From: Dipteronia dyeriana
Taxonomy: Eukaryota; Streptophyta; Magnoliopsida; Sapindales; Sapindaceae
DNA: 64,000 nt
Assembly: GCA_032871835.1 (NCBI GenBank)
Contig: CM065297.1
Span: 70,667,253 to 70,731,252, forward strand
Direction of reading: 5' to 3'
Shown: positions 23,191 through 35,443 of the stretch, piece after piece
Layout of the letters: every line of letters begins with the position of its first letter
How positions within the stretch are numbered: position 1 is the first letter of the stretch
Notes under the pieces: generated by a model
What the model was told of the DNA's origin: nothing
Database searches by the model: none
Seen by the model: only the letters and a program-made list of their open reading frames with translations
Made by a program: the position numbers and the translations under genes

Positions 23191-24491
23191 GGATGGAGTC
23201 ATGATTTCTGAATAAAACAAAAATTATACATATGTAAACAATCATGGTAAAACACTTTTGAATATTTATTTTGAATAAGATAAAATAATTAAATAGTACA
23301 ATTCAACAGTGATCCAACACCCAAAAATGCCACACCTCCTTCAGGAGTTCGCACCATCTACTAGTTCGACTAGGTCCCTTCTAATTGTTAACTTAACAAC
23401 CAGCGTTTTATATCAGTAAAACCACATTGATTGTGTTATCAAGTTGACGACCTTCAATAAATTCCCTTAAAATCCCTTTTTTCAGGGTAGATATCGTTTG
23501 AGGCAATTGTCTATTCTATCCTTGTAAGGAAGTATCTTGCTAAATTCCATTCATCGCCCTTGGAGGGTTATCACATGAAACATAAAGCTCAACAAAACTT
23601 GGAGGCTATAGGTATTCCAAAACACCTTCTCCCACTCATTTATTTAAGGCGTGTGACTGAATTGCATAGAATGATTTACCAAGTTATCTAGATGTCAATT
23701 TAGATATCTACTTCATTTAATGTCTGTTCATAACAAAAGAGATATATGAGTGGAAATTCTATTCTATATGACATGAGATCAAACAATGACAAACATTGTA
23801 ATATTTAAGAAAAAAGTAAATAGCAACAATTTTGGTCCACCCTAGAAAAGCAAGTAATTAACATTTGATTTGAAAAACAAAAACCCAAATCCTAACTTCG
23901 CGAACAAGTCATCAAGCGGTTATCCGTACAAAGGTCTCATGACAAGGTACTTGCACGCCCGAGGCCAATCGCGGTTGCCCCGTGTGCAGCACCTTTGTGG
24001 CAACACCATGGGCGGGCGCATGCACACAGCCCATTGAAAGGGTGTGCGCTGCCACGCAGCAACAAGCGCAGTTGCACACTTGGTCGTGCACGCTTGTTGC
24101 CTTGGTGAACATGGGTTACATCGTTGCTACTTTTCCTGTTTCCAATTCTTCGTAACTTCGTATCTTCGAAACTCGAACATATTACATCAGATCCATTTTT
24201 TTATTACAACAATAAAATTTAAAAACTTAGCAACTACCAAAAATGAAATTATGGCGATGATAGGCCACCCTTCTTGTTACAATTCCAACAAAAAATACAT
24301 TGAAATTCTAGGACAAAATTCGAACAATAACAAATCACATTATAAATTTTTATATATATATATATGCATACATTCCAATGTAATTATAAATGTGAATACC
24401 TAGAGTGTCATCTCTTTCTAAGACATGCATATTTACAGTAAAAGGAAATTGATCCATGTATATATACATTAATTAATCAAGGTTACAACCT
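23191..24491 (-). other. R2 copy F leader region
   Basis: It matches the leader of copies B and G in reverse complement. Shared blocks include GTTGGATCAC...GTTGAATT, the AACTAGT--ATGGTGCGAACTCC phrase, the GATATCTACCCT phrase and a GC-rich block at about 23940-24110 with GGCATGGG-like repeats. No open frame of its own is preserved. Confidence 0.75.
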
Positions 24492-24506
24492 GGCTTTGAT
24501 ATCAAT
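24492..24506 (-). other. R2 copy F primer-binding site
   Basis: On the minus strand it reads ATTGATATCAAAGCC directly after the LTR. It resembles the initiator methionine tRNA complement with two changes. Confidence 0.8.
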
Positions 24507-26918
24507 TGTAGGAGTAAACACACAGCCAAAATGAAAAGTTTGATTGGTATATTTCAAAAAATTCCCTTTAAAAGAGTGGATCTCAACCCTCGATTAATTA
24601 ACATATAGTTAAAAGGTATCGTACCCTTTTTACGTGATGATTGAAATGGTATCGAATTAAAACCTCAAGATCTTCCAATCCAATTACGAATGTGAATCAC
24701 CTTGGAGTGTGAGCTCCCTTTCTTAGAATTGTGTACCTAAGGATGGAAAACAAAAAAAAAAAACTTTTTCTTTTGTTAGTCACAGTAACCTTCCTAGAGG
24801 AAACAAAGAACGTTTGGTCACTTGTGAATTCTCAATCTTTAGATCCAAAACTCGCGTGAACCTAATTCGATGTTGTGCACAAAGCCTTTTGAAGTAAAAG
24901 CTACTAGTGCACTATCGAAAATAAAACGGTCCTTTTTTTTCTCTTGGACTAATTCTCACACACCTTTTCTTTGAGTTAGATGATTTTATTTTTCTTTTAA
25001 ACAAGCAAAAAAAAAAAATTCTCACAAGACCATTAACTTGGCCGAATTCTCTTGATAGGTATTTATAGGTGGCCAAAAATCCTCATTCAAGGAGGATTTT
25101 GTTTCACCAAAACTCCTATCAACTTTAGAGTTCAACCCTATCCCAACTCATTAGTGTATTATGCAATAGTAAATTATTGAATATGAATTAAATTGTGAAT
25201 TTATTAAAAAAATCCTCATTTGACCAATTGTCAATTAGAGTTTTGATATATATCAAAAACTTCCTAATTTTACTAGATAAATAAATTCATTTTATTCATC
25301 TACTTATCAAATAAAGTCTTTGATACTTATCATATTACGAATAATAGTATGATACTAAAAGACCTTCTCTTAGATAGAAAAAGATTTTAACTTTTAAATA
25401 AATAAATAAATAAATAATTAATTTCTATTTAATTAAATAATAAAATAAAATATATATATTAGGCAAATAATCTTTGCCTTGCCGCCCAAGCATATACCTT
25501 GGGCTAGATATTGTTTTTCTATTTTATTAAATCCATTAGACTTTAATAAAAAAATTCACATGTGAACTAGACTCATTCTTACTAAAAAAGAAACAAGTCC
25601 ACATGCCTTAAATTAATACATTAATATAATTTAACAACCCATTTAATTAAAATGAGTAAATTATATTCGTAATGTATTAATAAAATGCTAATAGCATCGC
25701 ATTATGGCCACCCAAGGATTACCACACCCTTAGCCCCATTCCAGGTATATGAAGAGTTACAGCGTGTCTAAATCACACATGACCGCACATCTCAAAAACT
25801 TTTGGATTCCCAAAACCAAAAACAATTTTAGATGGACCTAGAAATTCGTCAGGTAGAATATATCACGTGATCTATGCAATTTCGTATGGATTGGGGATCT
25901 TGGCGGTCTATTTAAATTTATGCTTTAATAGACATAACTTAATCACAATCAGCAAATGATCCACTTAGGTTCGATCTATTAATTTAAGCTCATTCTGCTA
26001 AAGAACTAAAATTCAGCTCTTAAATAAAGATAGAATAAGTTAATATTCCTCATTTGTACCCTAGACAACCTTATTGGAGATAGTGTATTCTCGTAAACAA
26101 TTCCACTAATCGGCAAGAGCTCGTAGACCGCCTATAGTTTTCCTAGTTACCATATTTACACATATGACCACATTTTGAACTTGGATATTTTGACATGTCC
26201 AAAAGCCCTATTTCAATAAACATTATTGAAAACATAACATTAAGATTTAATATATAATACCTCAAAATATCCATAAGAAGATATTCTACTCATATTTAAT
26301 AAATGGAGCCATGATGTCCATATCTATAAATGAAGTCCTCTGTCGATTAACAAATGTATACCACCAAACAATCGATGATAGACTATACTTTATAATCGTA
26401 CTCACTAGCAGCTCAAATGATAATATTTGAAACCGTAAATCCATCATTTATCACAAGGTTGAGGTAGACTCTCTGATTATCCTTAAGTGAAAACTTTTAC
26501 CCACTGACGGTTCCGGATAAAGTATTTCACTGTGATCCAGTTCAATACACCTAGTGCACTAGGTTCTTTTGCCGAAAGACACTACACTTTGATGATTTTA
26601 GACTCATCATAACACATTTGATCCCACTCAAATGCTGACAAAAGAATCTCAACTTTAACAAGGTAAAGGTGCCCAACCATTATCTTAAGTTGTTAATATT
26701 TTTCATTACTAAATAAAGAATTGTGTCTACCTCATACATATCCAGATTTACGAACAATTCTTCATTTCTCATAGTCTTTTGACCTTATGATTATTTACTT
26801 TTGATAATTGAATTAAACTATAAATGTTATAAGATTTGTTAAATTAGAAATCAATTTATAATATGAAAAGATTGTGAAATACAATATTACACTCTTACTA
26901 TTGAGCATTGTCCTAACA
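24507..26918 (-). repeat. R2 copy F 5' LTR, full length
   Basis: This 2412-bp LTR has ends TGTTAGGACAATGC and CTCCTACA on the minus strand. It is close in length to the LTRs of copy B (2419 and 2415 bp). It carries a short AAATAAATA tract near 25400 and an A-rich stretch near 24750. Confidence 0.88.
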
Positions 26919-27887
26919 TTTTGAGTTTAGCTTGTGTGTTGTTCAATTGAATATATTTTAGCTAAACTTGATTAGCATGAACCTGATTCGCAAAATATTT
27001 TTGTGTTCTTGTGATTGATTGTTGATTTCTAGAATTAGTTTCATGTTTTACGAACTAGGTCATGTTTGATTGAAGTTTCTATTTCTTTTAACTAGGTCTT
27101 ATTTGATAACATGCTTATATTTCTAGATATATTTTATGAATGATCTTTGAAATTCATATCTGGCTATTTAGTTTCATGTTTATAGATTTAGATTGATCGA
27201 CTTTCTTTATTTGCTTGTGATTGCATCATGATTGCACGTGTGGCACTTCACTTAGATCATTGCCTTGTGAAAGGTTAAAGTCTCTTGTTAGAGTGAGTAA
27301 AGCTTTATCTTCAGCAATGAGTGTTAGCTATAGTTTGGAGGACTCGGATAGTTAAGCAAGAAGACTTGTCTATGATTAGAAAAATCCAGATAGGCAAGCA
27401 AGAAATCTTTCTAGAAGCAAGTGGGCCTTGGATAGAAAGTTGCTTCCTAGAGGTGTGTTTGTCACATCTTGGATAAGAAGCAGGCAAAGTGATTCACTAG
27501 AGCCGAGGGTAGAGTAAGGGTGATAGCTTGGAGAGCATATCATGTGTTGATTGCTTGTGAGTGTGTAACTCTTATACGACATAGTGGAATACGGTATGCC
27601 GGTGGGTGTGGTATCAACCTGTGGACGTTTCCTCTTTCAAGTTTTGACCATGTAAAAATCTTTTGTCTTGTTTAACCAATTTTAATTCCTCTTCTTACTT
27701 GTTTTATATTGCTTTAATCCTTGCTAAATTGTCTTCATATTGAGTCGTTGAAGCAATCATATTGTAAGAATTTCTAAGTGTGTTGTTAAAGTTGCTTGTG
27801 CTTTTAAAAGAAGTCTAAAATTTGAGCCTATACCTATTCACCTCCCTCTTTAGGTATAGTTGCACTTTAAAGACTAGGGAATTATCA
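26919..27887 (+). repeat. R4 5' LTR, right-hand remnant
   Basis: It matches 34780-35443 plus 45397-45647 of the 3' LTR, starting near TTGTGTGTT-TTCAATTG-ATATATTTTAGC. It keeps the unoccupied R2-B target at 27627-27631 (GTTTC). It ends ATTATCA just before the primer-binding site. Near its end is CTATTCACCTCCCTCTTTAGG, a motif shared with the other SIRE-like LTRs. Confidence 0.88.
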
Positions 27888-27902
27888 ATTGGCATCAGAG
27901 CG
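27888..27902 (+). other. R4 primer-binding site
   Basis: ATTGGCATCAGAGCG follows the LTR end and matches the initiator methionine tRNA complement with two changes. Confidence 0.85.
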
Positions 27903-27990
27903 AGTGTCTAGAAGTATTTAGAAGATCTTCTATATAGTGTTTCTTTTCTTATTTTTATGAGAAATCATGATTAAATAAGTTTATTCTTTT

Positions 27991-28854
27991 GTGGCTTCTT
28001 TTGTTGAAGGTGAGCCTATTGACTTAAAGGATCAGAACATCAAGGATCTTATTCAAGAGAATGAAAGAATCTCTAAAGTAAATAGGTACCTTACTAAGAA
28101 GTTAGAAAATCATGATCTTTGCTTTAAAGAGTTTAATGAACTTAAAGACAAAATTCTTAGTCTAGTGAAAAACTTGAAAGATAGTAATGATAGACTTGGT
28201 ATTTTGAAGAAAGAAATTGAGCAAAGAAATGACTCATTTGATCGTGCTAGACGAATTGAGAATATGCTCAAAGTTAAACTTAGTGAGTGTGTGACTCAAG
28301 AGAAAGTACTTAATGACAAACTTAATGAGGTTAAAAGGATGATACATAAGATGTTATCTAGTTCTAACAAAGTTGAAAATATCATTAAGGTTGGAAAGCA
28401 TCCAAGTGGCAAAAGAGGTTTAAGATATGTTAATGAAAATTTTACTCTTTCAACTAACAAATCTACTTTTGTCAGAGATAGTAGCAAATTGAATGTACGT
28501 ACACTCTCTAACGGCAAAGCCATGGATGTTGCCGGAGGTGCCTCAACATCAACAATGGATGGCAAAGAAAAAACTCAACAAGGCCAAAGACAACATTCTT
28601 CATCCTCAAATGTAAAGGACAAAGCATCAAATGTTGCACACCAAAGAGGTAAAAATGTGAGAAGGCAAAAAGAGTTGAATACTCAAGCAATTTGTAAACT
28701 TTTCAAATTCATACCTATTTGTCATTATTGCAACATGGTAGGGCATATTAGACCTAGATATTTTGAATATATTCATAAATGTAGATATGCCAATGATTTG
28801 CATGATAAGTCTTTGTTGAATGGTCCTAGGCAATCATCTATGTATGGATTTTGA
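27991..28854 (+). pseudogene. R4 gag remnant: coiled coil and CCHC knuckle, no capsid domain
   Basis: The open frame has no ATG at its start; the first possible start is the GTG at 27991, and an in-frame TAA lies at 27976. It encodes 287 residues. Residues 1-125 are charged and heptad-rich, a likely coiled coil. VGKHPSGKRGLRYVNE (about 132-147) matches YGKSPSDKTCLGYVKG in the R3 gag tail. A knuckle at about residues 243-256 reads CHYC....H...., but its last Cys is Tyr. The capsid (UBN2-type) region and first knuckle present in R3 and R5 are missing, and only about 90 bp separate the frame from the primer-binding site. An internal deletion is the simplest reading. Confidence 0.75.
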
Positions 28855-29092
28855 TCGAGACCTAACAGGATCTTTGAAAGCATGATGAGATTAAAATTGT
28901 TGGTGATTTGTTTATGAAACCTTGTGTTGAATCTCATTATGCTATGCGTAAGAAAGTTGATATTGCTTTGTTTGATTTGTTTGAAAATGTGAGAAATAGA
29001 GTCAATATACACAATAACAAGTCAAAGCATGTTAATAGAAGAAACAAAGAGAAACTTGCTAAGAAAGTATAGGTTAGAAAAGACACTACATA

Positions 29093-32000
29093 ATTGTTGA
29101 TACCTAGATAGCGATTGCTCTAGGAATATGACCGGTAACAAAGAGTTCTTTAAGAATCTTGTTATGAAGGATGGTGGATGGGTTACTTTTGGTGATGACA
29201 CTAAAAAGCAAGTTTTAGGCAAGGGAACAATTTGTATCGCCTAAACTTAGAAACACCTTGTATGTAGATGGTCTACAAGCCAACCAAATAAGTATAACTC
29301 ATTTATGTGAAATCTTTGAAGAGGTTAGTTTTAACAAGGATGTGTGCACAATAATTGACAAAAAGGGCAAAGTTGTTTTAGAAGTCAAAAGATCTTTAGA
29401 TAATTGCTATTGCCTAGAGGTAGATCCTGTAACTTGTAATATGGTACATAAGTATAACAAGCTTGATTTGTAGCATCAAAGGTTAGGTCACATGAACATT
29501 AAAGATTTAAAGAAGCTTGAAAAATATAGCAATGTTAGAGATCTACCTAGTATTGGTAAAGAATTTGTTGGAGTTTGTGAACCTTGTCAATTAGGTAAGC
29601 AAACCAATTTTTCTAACAAAAAGAGCACTTACATAGCTACCAAGAAGCTTTTAGAACTTGTGCATTTGGACCTAATGGGACCAATTCAAACCGAAAGCAT
29701 TAGTGACAAGAAATACATTTTTGTGTGTGTTGATGACTATTATCGGTTTGCATGGGTCTATTTTCCTAGACACAAGACCAAAACTTTTGATTACTTCAAG
29801 AAGTTTTTTAATCAAGTTCAAAATGAAAAAGGTCTTGGAATAAATAAAATATGTTGCATTAGGAGTGTTCATGGGAGTGAGTTTGAAAATGTCAAATTTA
29901 GTAAGTTTTGTGATGACTTAGGGATATCTCATGAGTTCTCAGCTCCTAGAACTCCTCAACAAAATGGTGTTGTTGAGAGGAAGAATCGTGTCTTGCAAGA
30001 GATGGCTATAGTCATGCTCAATAACAAGAAAGTCTCTAGGAACCTTTGGGTTAAATAGTCAATACTGCTTGCTATGTTTTTAATAGAGTTTTTAAAAGGC
30101 CTGACACAAAACATGCTTCCTATGAACTTTGGAAGGGCAAGATGCCCAATGTGAGTTACTTTCACACATTTGGTAGCAAGTGTTTTATTTTGAATGATAG
30201 AGATCACTTAGGAAAGTTTGATGCTAAAAGTGATGTTGGTCTCTTTATTGGTTATGCTAACAATAGTCAAGCTTATAGGGTTTTTAATTTGAAAACCAAG
30301 ACTATCCTGGAGTCTATTAATGTGAAGATATATAATCTTAGCATGTTTGATTTGTGTAATGATAATAGTGTTATTAAAGAACCTAATAAACATCTTTTTA
30401 ATGACACTAAAACATCTATTGATATGACTAATTATGATGCTAGTGAGCATTTACAAAGTGAATCTACTCATAATGATGAAGATGATAGTTGTGTTGAAGA
30501 AGAAAGTCAAGGGAAAGAAAATTCTTTGAATGAAAATCAACAAAATGGTCAAAATGTTGAGAATTCTAGCTCTAGACTTAGAAACATGCACTATCAAGAA
30601 GACATCATAGGTGATTTGAATGATTGGGTTTGAACTATAAGACAACTAGCGAACCAAATTTCTTATGCTTGTTATACATCTCAAATTGAACCCAAAAACA
30701 TTAATGAGGCAATATATGTTGAGTAATGGGTTGGGGCTATGCATGAAGAACTAAATCAATTTGAGAGGAATGAAGTGTGGTCTTTAGTTCCTAGACCAAA
30801 AGATGTCAATTTGATTGGCACAAAATGGGTGCTTAGGAATAAGACAGATGAGAGTCGAAAGATTGTGAGAAATAAAGCCAGACTAGAGGCTCAAGGTTAC
30901 ACTCAAGTTGAAGGTGTAGATTTTGATGAGACTTTTGCAACCGTTGCACGTCTTAAGTCCATTAGACTTTTGTATCCATTGCATGTCTTAATAAATTCAA
31001 ATTGTTTCAAATGGATGTCAAAAGTACTTTTCTTAATGGTTATCTTCAAGAAGAAGTGAATGTTGAACAACCTAAGGACACTTTCCAAATAATGTTTATA
31101 AATTGAAAAAGGCCTCTATGGCCTTAGGCAAGCTCTTACAGCATGGTATGGTAAATTGACTCAATATCATGTTGAGAACAACTATACAAGATGAGGCATT
31201 GATAGAACTTTGTTTGTCAAGCATCATGATAAAGGTATTTTTGTTGCACAAATATATGTTGATGATATTGTCTTTGGTTCTACATGTAAAACCAAAATTG
31301 ATGAGTTTGTTAGTGTCACGTCAAGTGAATTTGAAATAAGTATGGTGGGTGAGCTTAATTACTTTCTTAGAATAGAAGTCAAACAATCTAGTGATGGCAT
31401 TTTGTTGACACAAACTAAATATGCTAGAAATCTTGTTAAGAAGTTTGGACTTGAAAAAGGTAAAGATTTTGAAACACCCATGAGTACTACTCTAAAACAT
31501 GACAAAGAGTGTTGACCAAAGTCTCTATAGGAGTATGATAGGTAGTCTTCTCTACCTAACGGCTAGTAGGTCAAATATTTGTTTTTGTGTAGGTTTGTGT
31601 GCTAGGTTTCAAGCCAATCCTAAGAAATCTCACTTGAAAACTATTAAAAGAATCATTAGGTATATAAAAGGAACACTTAAACTTGGTTTATTCTATTCTT
31701 TTAATACTAATGATATTCTTGTTGGCTATTGTGATATGGATTGGGTAGGAAAAAATGATGACCATTAATCAGGAGGTTGCTTTTACTTAGGGAATAACTT
31801 GGTTGCTTGGCAAATCAAGAAGCAAAATTCTGACTCTTTTTCTTCTTCCGAAGCCAAGAACATTGCGGCCGGAAGTGCAAACACACAACTTCTTTCGATG
31901 AAGCAAATTCTTATGGACTATGAGATAGAACAAGGTAAAATGACTCTCTATTGTGATAATATGAGTGCCATTAATATCTCTATGAATTTGGTGCAACACT

Positions 32001-32179
32001 CATACATAAAGCACATAGATATTAGGCATCACTTCATTAGAGAACTTGTTGAACAGTCAATTATTTCTCTTGAGCAAATGCCTACTAAAAATCAACTTGA
32101 GGATTTGTTCACAAATCCTTTGGATAAAAGGAGATTTAAATCTCTTAGAAGATCCATTGGCATGATTTATGTTGATTAA
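29093..32179 (+). pseudogene. R4 pol: protease, integrase, RT, RNase H (degenerate)
   Basis: Protease: YLDSDCSRNMTG near 29101, where D-S-G has become D-S-D. GAG-pre-integrase: HQRLGHMNIKDL near 29475, after a TAG stop. Integrase (29492-30058): CEPCQLGKQ, LVHLDLMGP with the first Asp, then RSVHGSEF where the second catalytic Asp is Val (29867-29869), and NGVVERKNR with the Glu. A further integrase segment runs 30142-30633. [22 protein letters not shown] near 30775 and YVDD at 31255-31266, with a frame change between them near 31055. RNase H: 31499-31768 and 31799-32179, with SSSEAKNIAAGS and LYCDNMSAINIS. The final frame ends shortly after LEDLFTNPLD. Confidence 0.88.
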
Positions 32180-33535
32180 TGTCTATGTGTGATTGTGAGT
32201 GGCTTGATAAGCAAAACTTATTTTTGAATATCAATTTCTTTGAGAGCTACTAACTTGAGAAGTAATGATCTTGAGCAAATAACTTTTATTGTTTCTAGAT
32301 CATGCACTTGGGCTTTAAAATCTTGTTTCACTAAAGTGCACTAATGCTTCTCTTATATGTTTAAGTTTGCGTAATTGAGTTTGAAATCATGTAGATTATG
32401 GATGCATCTAAAAGTTTATTGCTTTGTACATGACAGATGAACTATAGTTAGCATCCATTTTGCTTCGGCATCTACACAGAATTCAATGAGCACCTTCATG
32501 AAGAGGGCTACACACTTTGGTTGTGAAGCCACCAATGTAGGAAAGGGCTACACCATTTTGATAAGTGAAAGCCATCATGAAGAGTATGTGTTTATGTCTT
32601 AAAAAAATATAGAAGTGTTGAAAAGAATCAAATAAAAGAAAAAAAACTTTGATTCAAAGCTTATAAAGAAAAGGAAGAAGGCTTAAAAGAAATATAGTTG
32701 AAAATTGTGATTGCTCGGGTTGAAAAACAAAATTGGGATGACGAGCCACATACACACACACGCTCATATGTTGAAATATATTCTCTTTAAATCAAAAATT
32801 CCATATGATAATCGGTTTGACCTAGATTTGAAAAGCTTTTGATGGATATGAGTTGAAATGGTTTGCATGTTAATATCACAATTGCTCTTTTTATATATAC
32901 TTGTAGCATTCCACACACACACACACATATTTTCTCATTGTGTTTGATTCATTAACAGTGAGAGATTATTTTTGAGATATTAATGAAAATCTATGATTTT
33001 CTTTTTGACTTTGAAAAGTAATGATATTTTTTTCTTATTACATGAAATGTGTGATTCTATGATTTTCTTGTAGCTTAGTTTGTTTAACTTAGTTCTCAAT
33101 GACTTTTTTTTTCTTAATATCTCATATTTTTTCTCATGCTTCCCTATTCTATTCCTTGACAAAAATAGGGAGAAAATGTGTCTCTCACCATGTATTACTT
33201 ACTTAAATTTTTTTTCTAAGGGGGAGAATTCTTGTCTTAGTGGGAGAAAATGGATTTTTTTTTAGTTTATATGAGATAAGGGGAGGCTTGTCTTGTTTCT
33301 TGCATAACTTTTTTTTTTGTGACTATATCTCACCAATCTTCTTTGGAAGATCTTTTGTTTGTTTGGTTGTTTTTTTTCACATGAGCTTTGATGTTCAAAG
33401 AAGAGATTCTTTAAGACTCTTGAAGACATGAAGACTTTCTTGTCTTGGTATCTCTTTATAATGTGAGGTTGTGAGAATGCAATCAACTTTGAGTGATTAT
33501 TGTATTGTGAGTTTGAGGTTTTGTCATGGAATAGT
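32180..33535 (+). other. R4 region between pol and 3' LTR, no gene
   Basis: About 1.4 kb without a supported gene. It contains short CA repeats near 32750 and 32912 and two purine-rich runs (about 33164 and 33217) like the internal tracts of SIRE elements. I see no env-like frame with signal peptide and membrane span; the hydrophobic short frames near 33080-33290 are low-complexity T-rich artefacts. Confidence 0.65.
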
Positions 33536-33548
33536 CAAAGGGGGAGAT
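33536..33548 (+). other. R4 polypurine tract
   Basis: CAAAGGGGGAGAT lies directly before TGTTAGGTTTTAG, the start of the 3' LTR. Confidence 0.85.
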
Positions 33549-35443
33549 TGTTAGGTTTTAGATTTGTGTTGGCTTAATTCCTTAACAAAACTCTCTTTCT
33601 TTGTAATGTTTAGTTGCTTAGGTGGTTCGTGGATGGATTAAGCTCTAAAGAAGAAAGCAAATACTCATTCAAAGTTTGTCTTCAAGAGAAAATGTGCTTA
33701 CTTAGATGCTAAGATATCAAGATTCTTCTTCCACTTGCAAGGTATTAGGGTACACACACATTGCATTTATATGTATCCCTGCATTGTTGTACTCATTTTG
33801 TATAACACATTCACACACTTGATATTGAATGCTCAGGTATTTGTACTGAATAGAGTAGTTTTAGAAATTGTATATATTAGAACTATGTCTAGGAAATAGC
33901 ATTCTTGTGTGTTATGTGTTTGTATGTTTATGTAACATGGACCTTGGACTTGAATTTGGTATTGTATTGTTCCTTATTGAGTTTCGGTCATTTTGGTTAC
34001 TCATATATCTGTTTTCGAGTTTCGAGTCAAGAGTTACGAAACTTTTTGGTCACTTTACATGCATTGTTTTCATCTTAGTATATTGAGTCGAATTCATATT
34101 TTCTAGTCTAAGTTTCATAGTTTTCCATGTATGTGAGAGAGTCCTAATTTGTAATCTGTAAACGTATTCAAATTTGGAGTTTGGAGGCCGGATAACGGTT
34201 AAAGAACGTGAGAGGAGCATAAGGGAGTTAGGTGATGGCCGAAGGCCATCGATCACCACCTCCCCGAGATGGCGCGTGCCCATCTTGGGCAATAAGCCAT
34301 GCTGCCCCTGAGATGCCCACGTGCCATCTCAGAGTGGTGAGGTTGAGAGGTGGAAACTTCTTCCCAAAATACCATTCTCTCCACATCACTTTTCCTTCCT
34401 TTAAATGTCCTTTCCCTCTCATTGTTTGTTAGTTGATGAACTTGAAGAATTGAAGAATAAGTGTAGAAAAAATTTCTTTAAACTTTTGATTTTTTGTTTT
34501 GTTTCGGTGATATCTCTCTCAATACAACTCTGATTGAGTTGATTCAATAACTAAAATCGCTGGTCTCGAGGAGAGCTACAAATCCCAAGCAGATTTCATA
34601 ACGAAATGATGTCTTATCTTTTGCAGTGTGCAGATTTCTACTCGAGATTCATCATTGTTAGGTGAATCACTTTTCTTCTTATTCTTCATGTATGTTCATC
34701 TTCATAAATGCTCTTACTCGATTAAGAAGAATATCTAGGATGATTTTGATTCCATTTTGTTGTTTGTTTGATTGATTTTCTAATTTATCTTGTGTGTTAT
34801 TCAATTGCATATATTTTAGCTAAACTTGATTAGCATGAACTTGATTCTAGAAATATTTTTGTGCTCTTATGATTGATTATTGATTTTTAGAATTAGTTTC
34901 ATGTTTTAAGAACTAGGTCATGTTTGATTGAAGTTTCTATTTCTTTTATCTAGTTCTTATTTGATAACATGCTTAGATTTCTAGATATATTTTGTGAATG
35001 ATCTCTGAAAGTCTTACTTAGCTATCTTGTTGCATGTTCATAGAGTTATATTGATCGACTTTCTCTATTTGCTTGTGATTGCATCCTGATTGCATGTGTT
35101 CATTTCATTTAGATCATTGCCTTGTGAAATGTTGAAGTTTCGTGTTAGAGTGAGTAAAGCTTTAACTTGAGCAAGGAGTCTTAGCTTAAGTCAGGAGTAC
35201 TCGGATAGCTATGCAAGAAGACTTGTCTAAGATTAGGAGAATCTGGATAGTCAAGCAAGAAATCTCTTGTGTTGTTTCCTAGAGGTGTGTTTGTCACATC
35301 TTGGATAGAAAGTAGGAAAAGTGATTCACTAGGCCAGAGGGTAGGGTAAGGGTGATAGCTAAGAGAGCATATCGCGTGTAAATCTTATTCGACATAGTGG
35401 ATTACGGTTTGCCAGTGGTTGTGGTATTAACCATGGATGTTTT
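33549..35443 (+). repeat. R4 3' LTR, left part
   Basis: It begins TGTTAGGTTTTAGATTTG and runs to the R2-B insertion. With 45397-45647 the LTR is about 2.15 kb. A GC-rich island lies at about 34230-34345 (GAGATGGC, TGCCCATCTTGGGC and similar short inverted matches). The first 1.24 kb has no counterpart in the window because the 5' LTR lost that part. Confidence 0.85.
35439..35443. repeat. Target-site duplication of R2 copy B, left copy
   Basis: GTTTT pairs with GTTTC at 45392-45396. The empty site in the R4 5' LTR is GTTTC (27627-27631), so the left copy has mutated. Confidence 0.85.

Larger units (their letters stand above)
23191..26918 (-). mobile_element. R2 copy F: 5' LTR and leader only, truncated at the gag start
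   Basis: On the minus strand the order is LTR (26918 to 24507), primer-binding site, leader, then the gag ATG at 23202-23200 followed by the first few codons. Homology to R2 copy B (37863-39225) stops there. All of gag and pol and the 3' LTR are absent. The LTR start abuts the R4 5' LTR remnant, which suggests insertion into R4. Confidence 0.85.

Noticed and set aside
23912..24403. Cys/His-rich minus-strand frame (CNCACCCVAAH) as a zinc-binding protein
   Set aside because: It is the GC-rich leader block of R2 copy F, homologous to non-coding leader in B and G, where the frame is not kept.
32180..33535. Possible env-like gene in R4, as reported for some SIRE elements
   Set aside because: No long frame, signal peptide or membrane span arrangement is present; short hydrophobic frames come from T-rich tracts.
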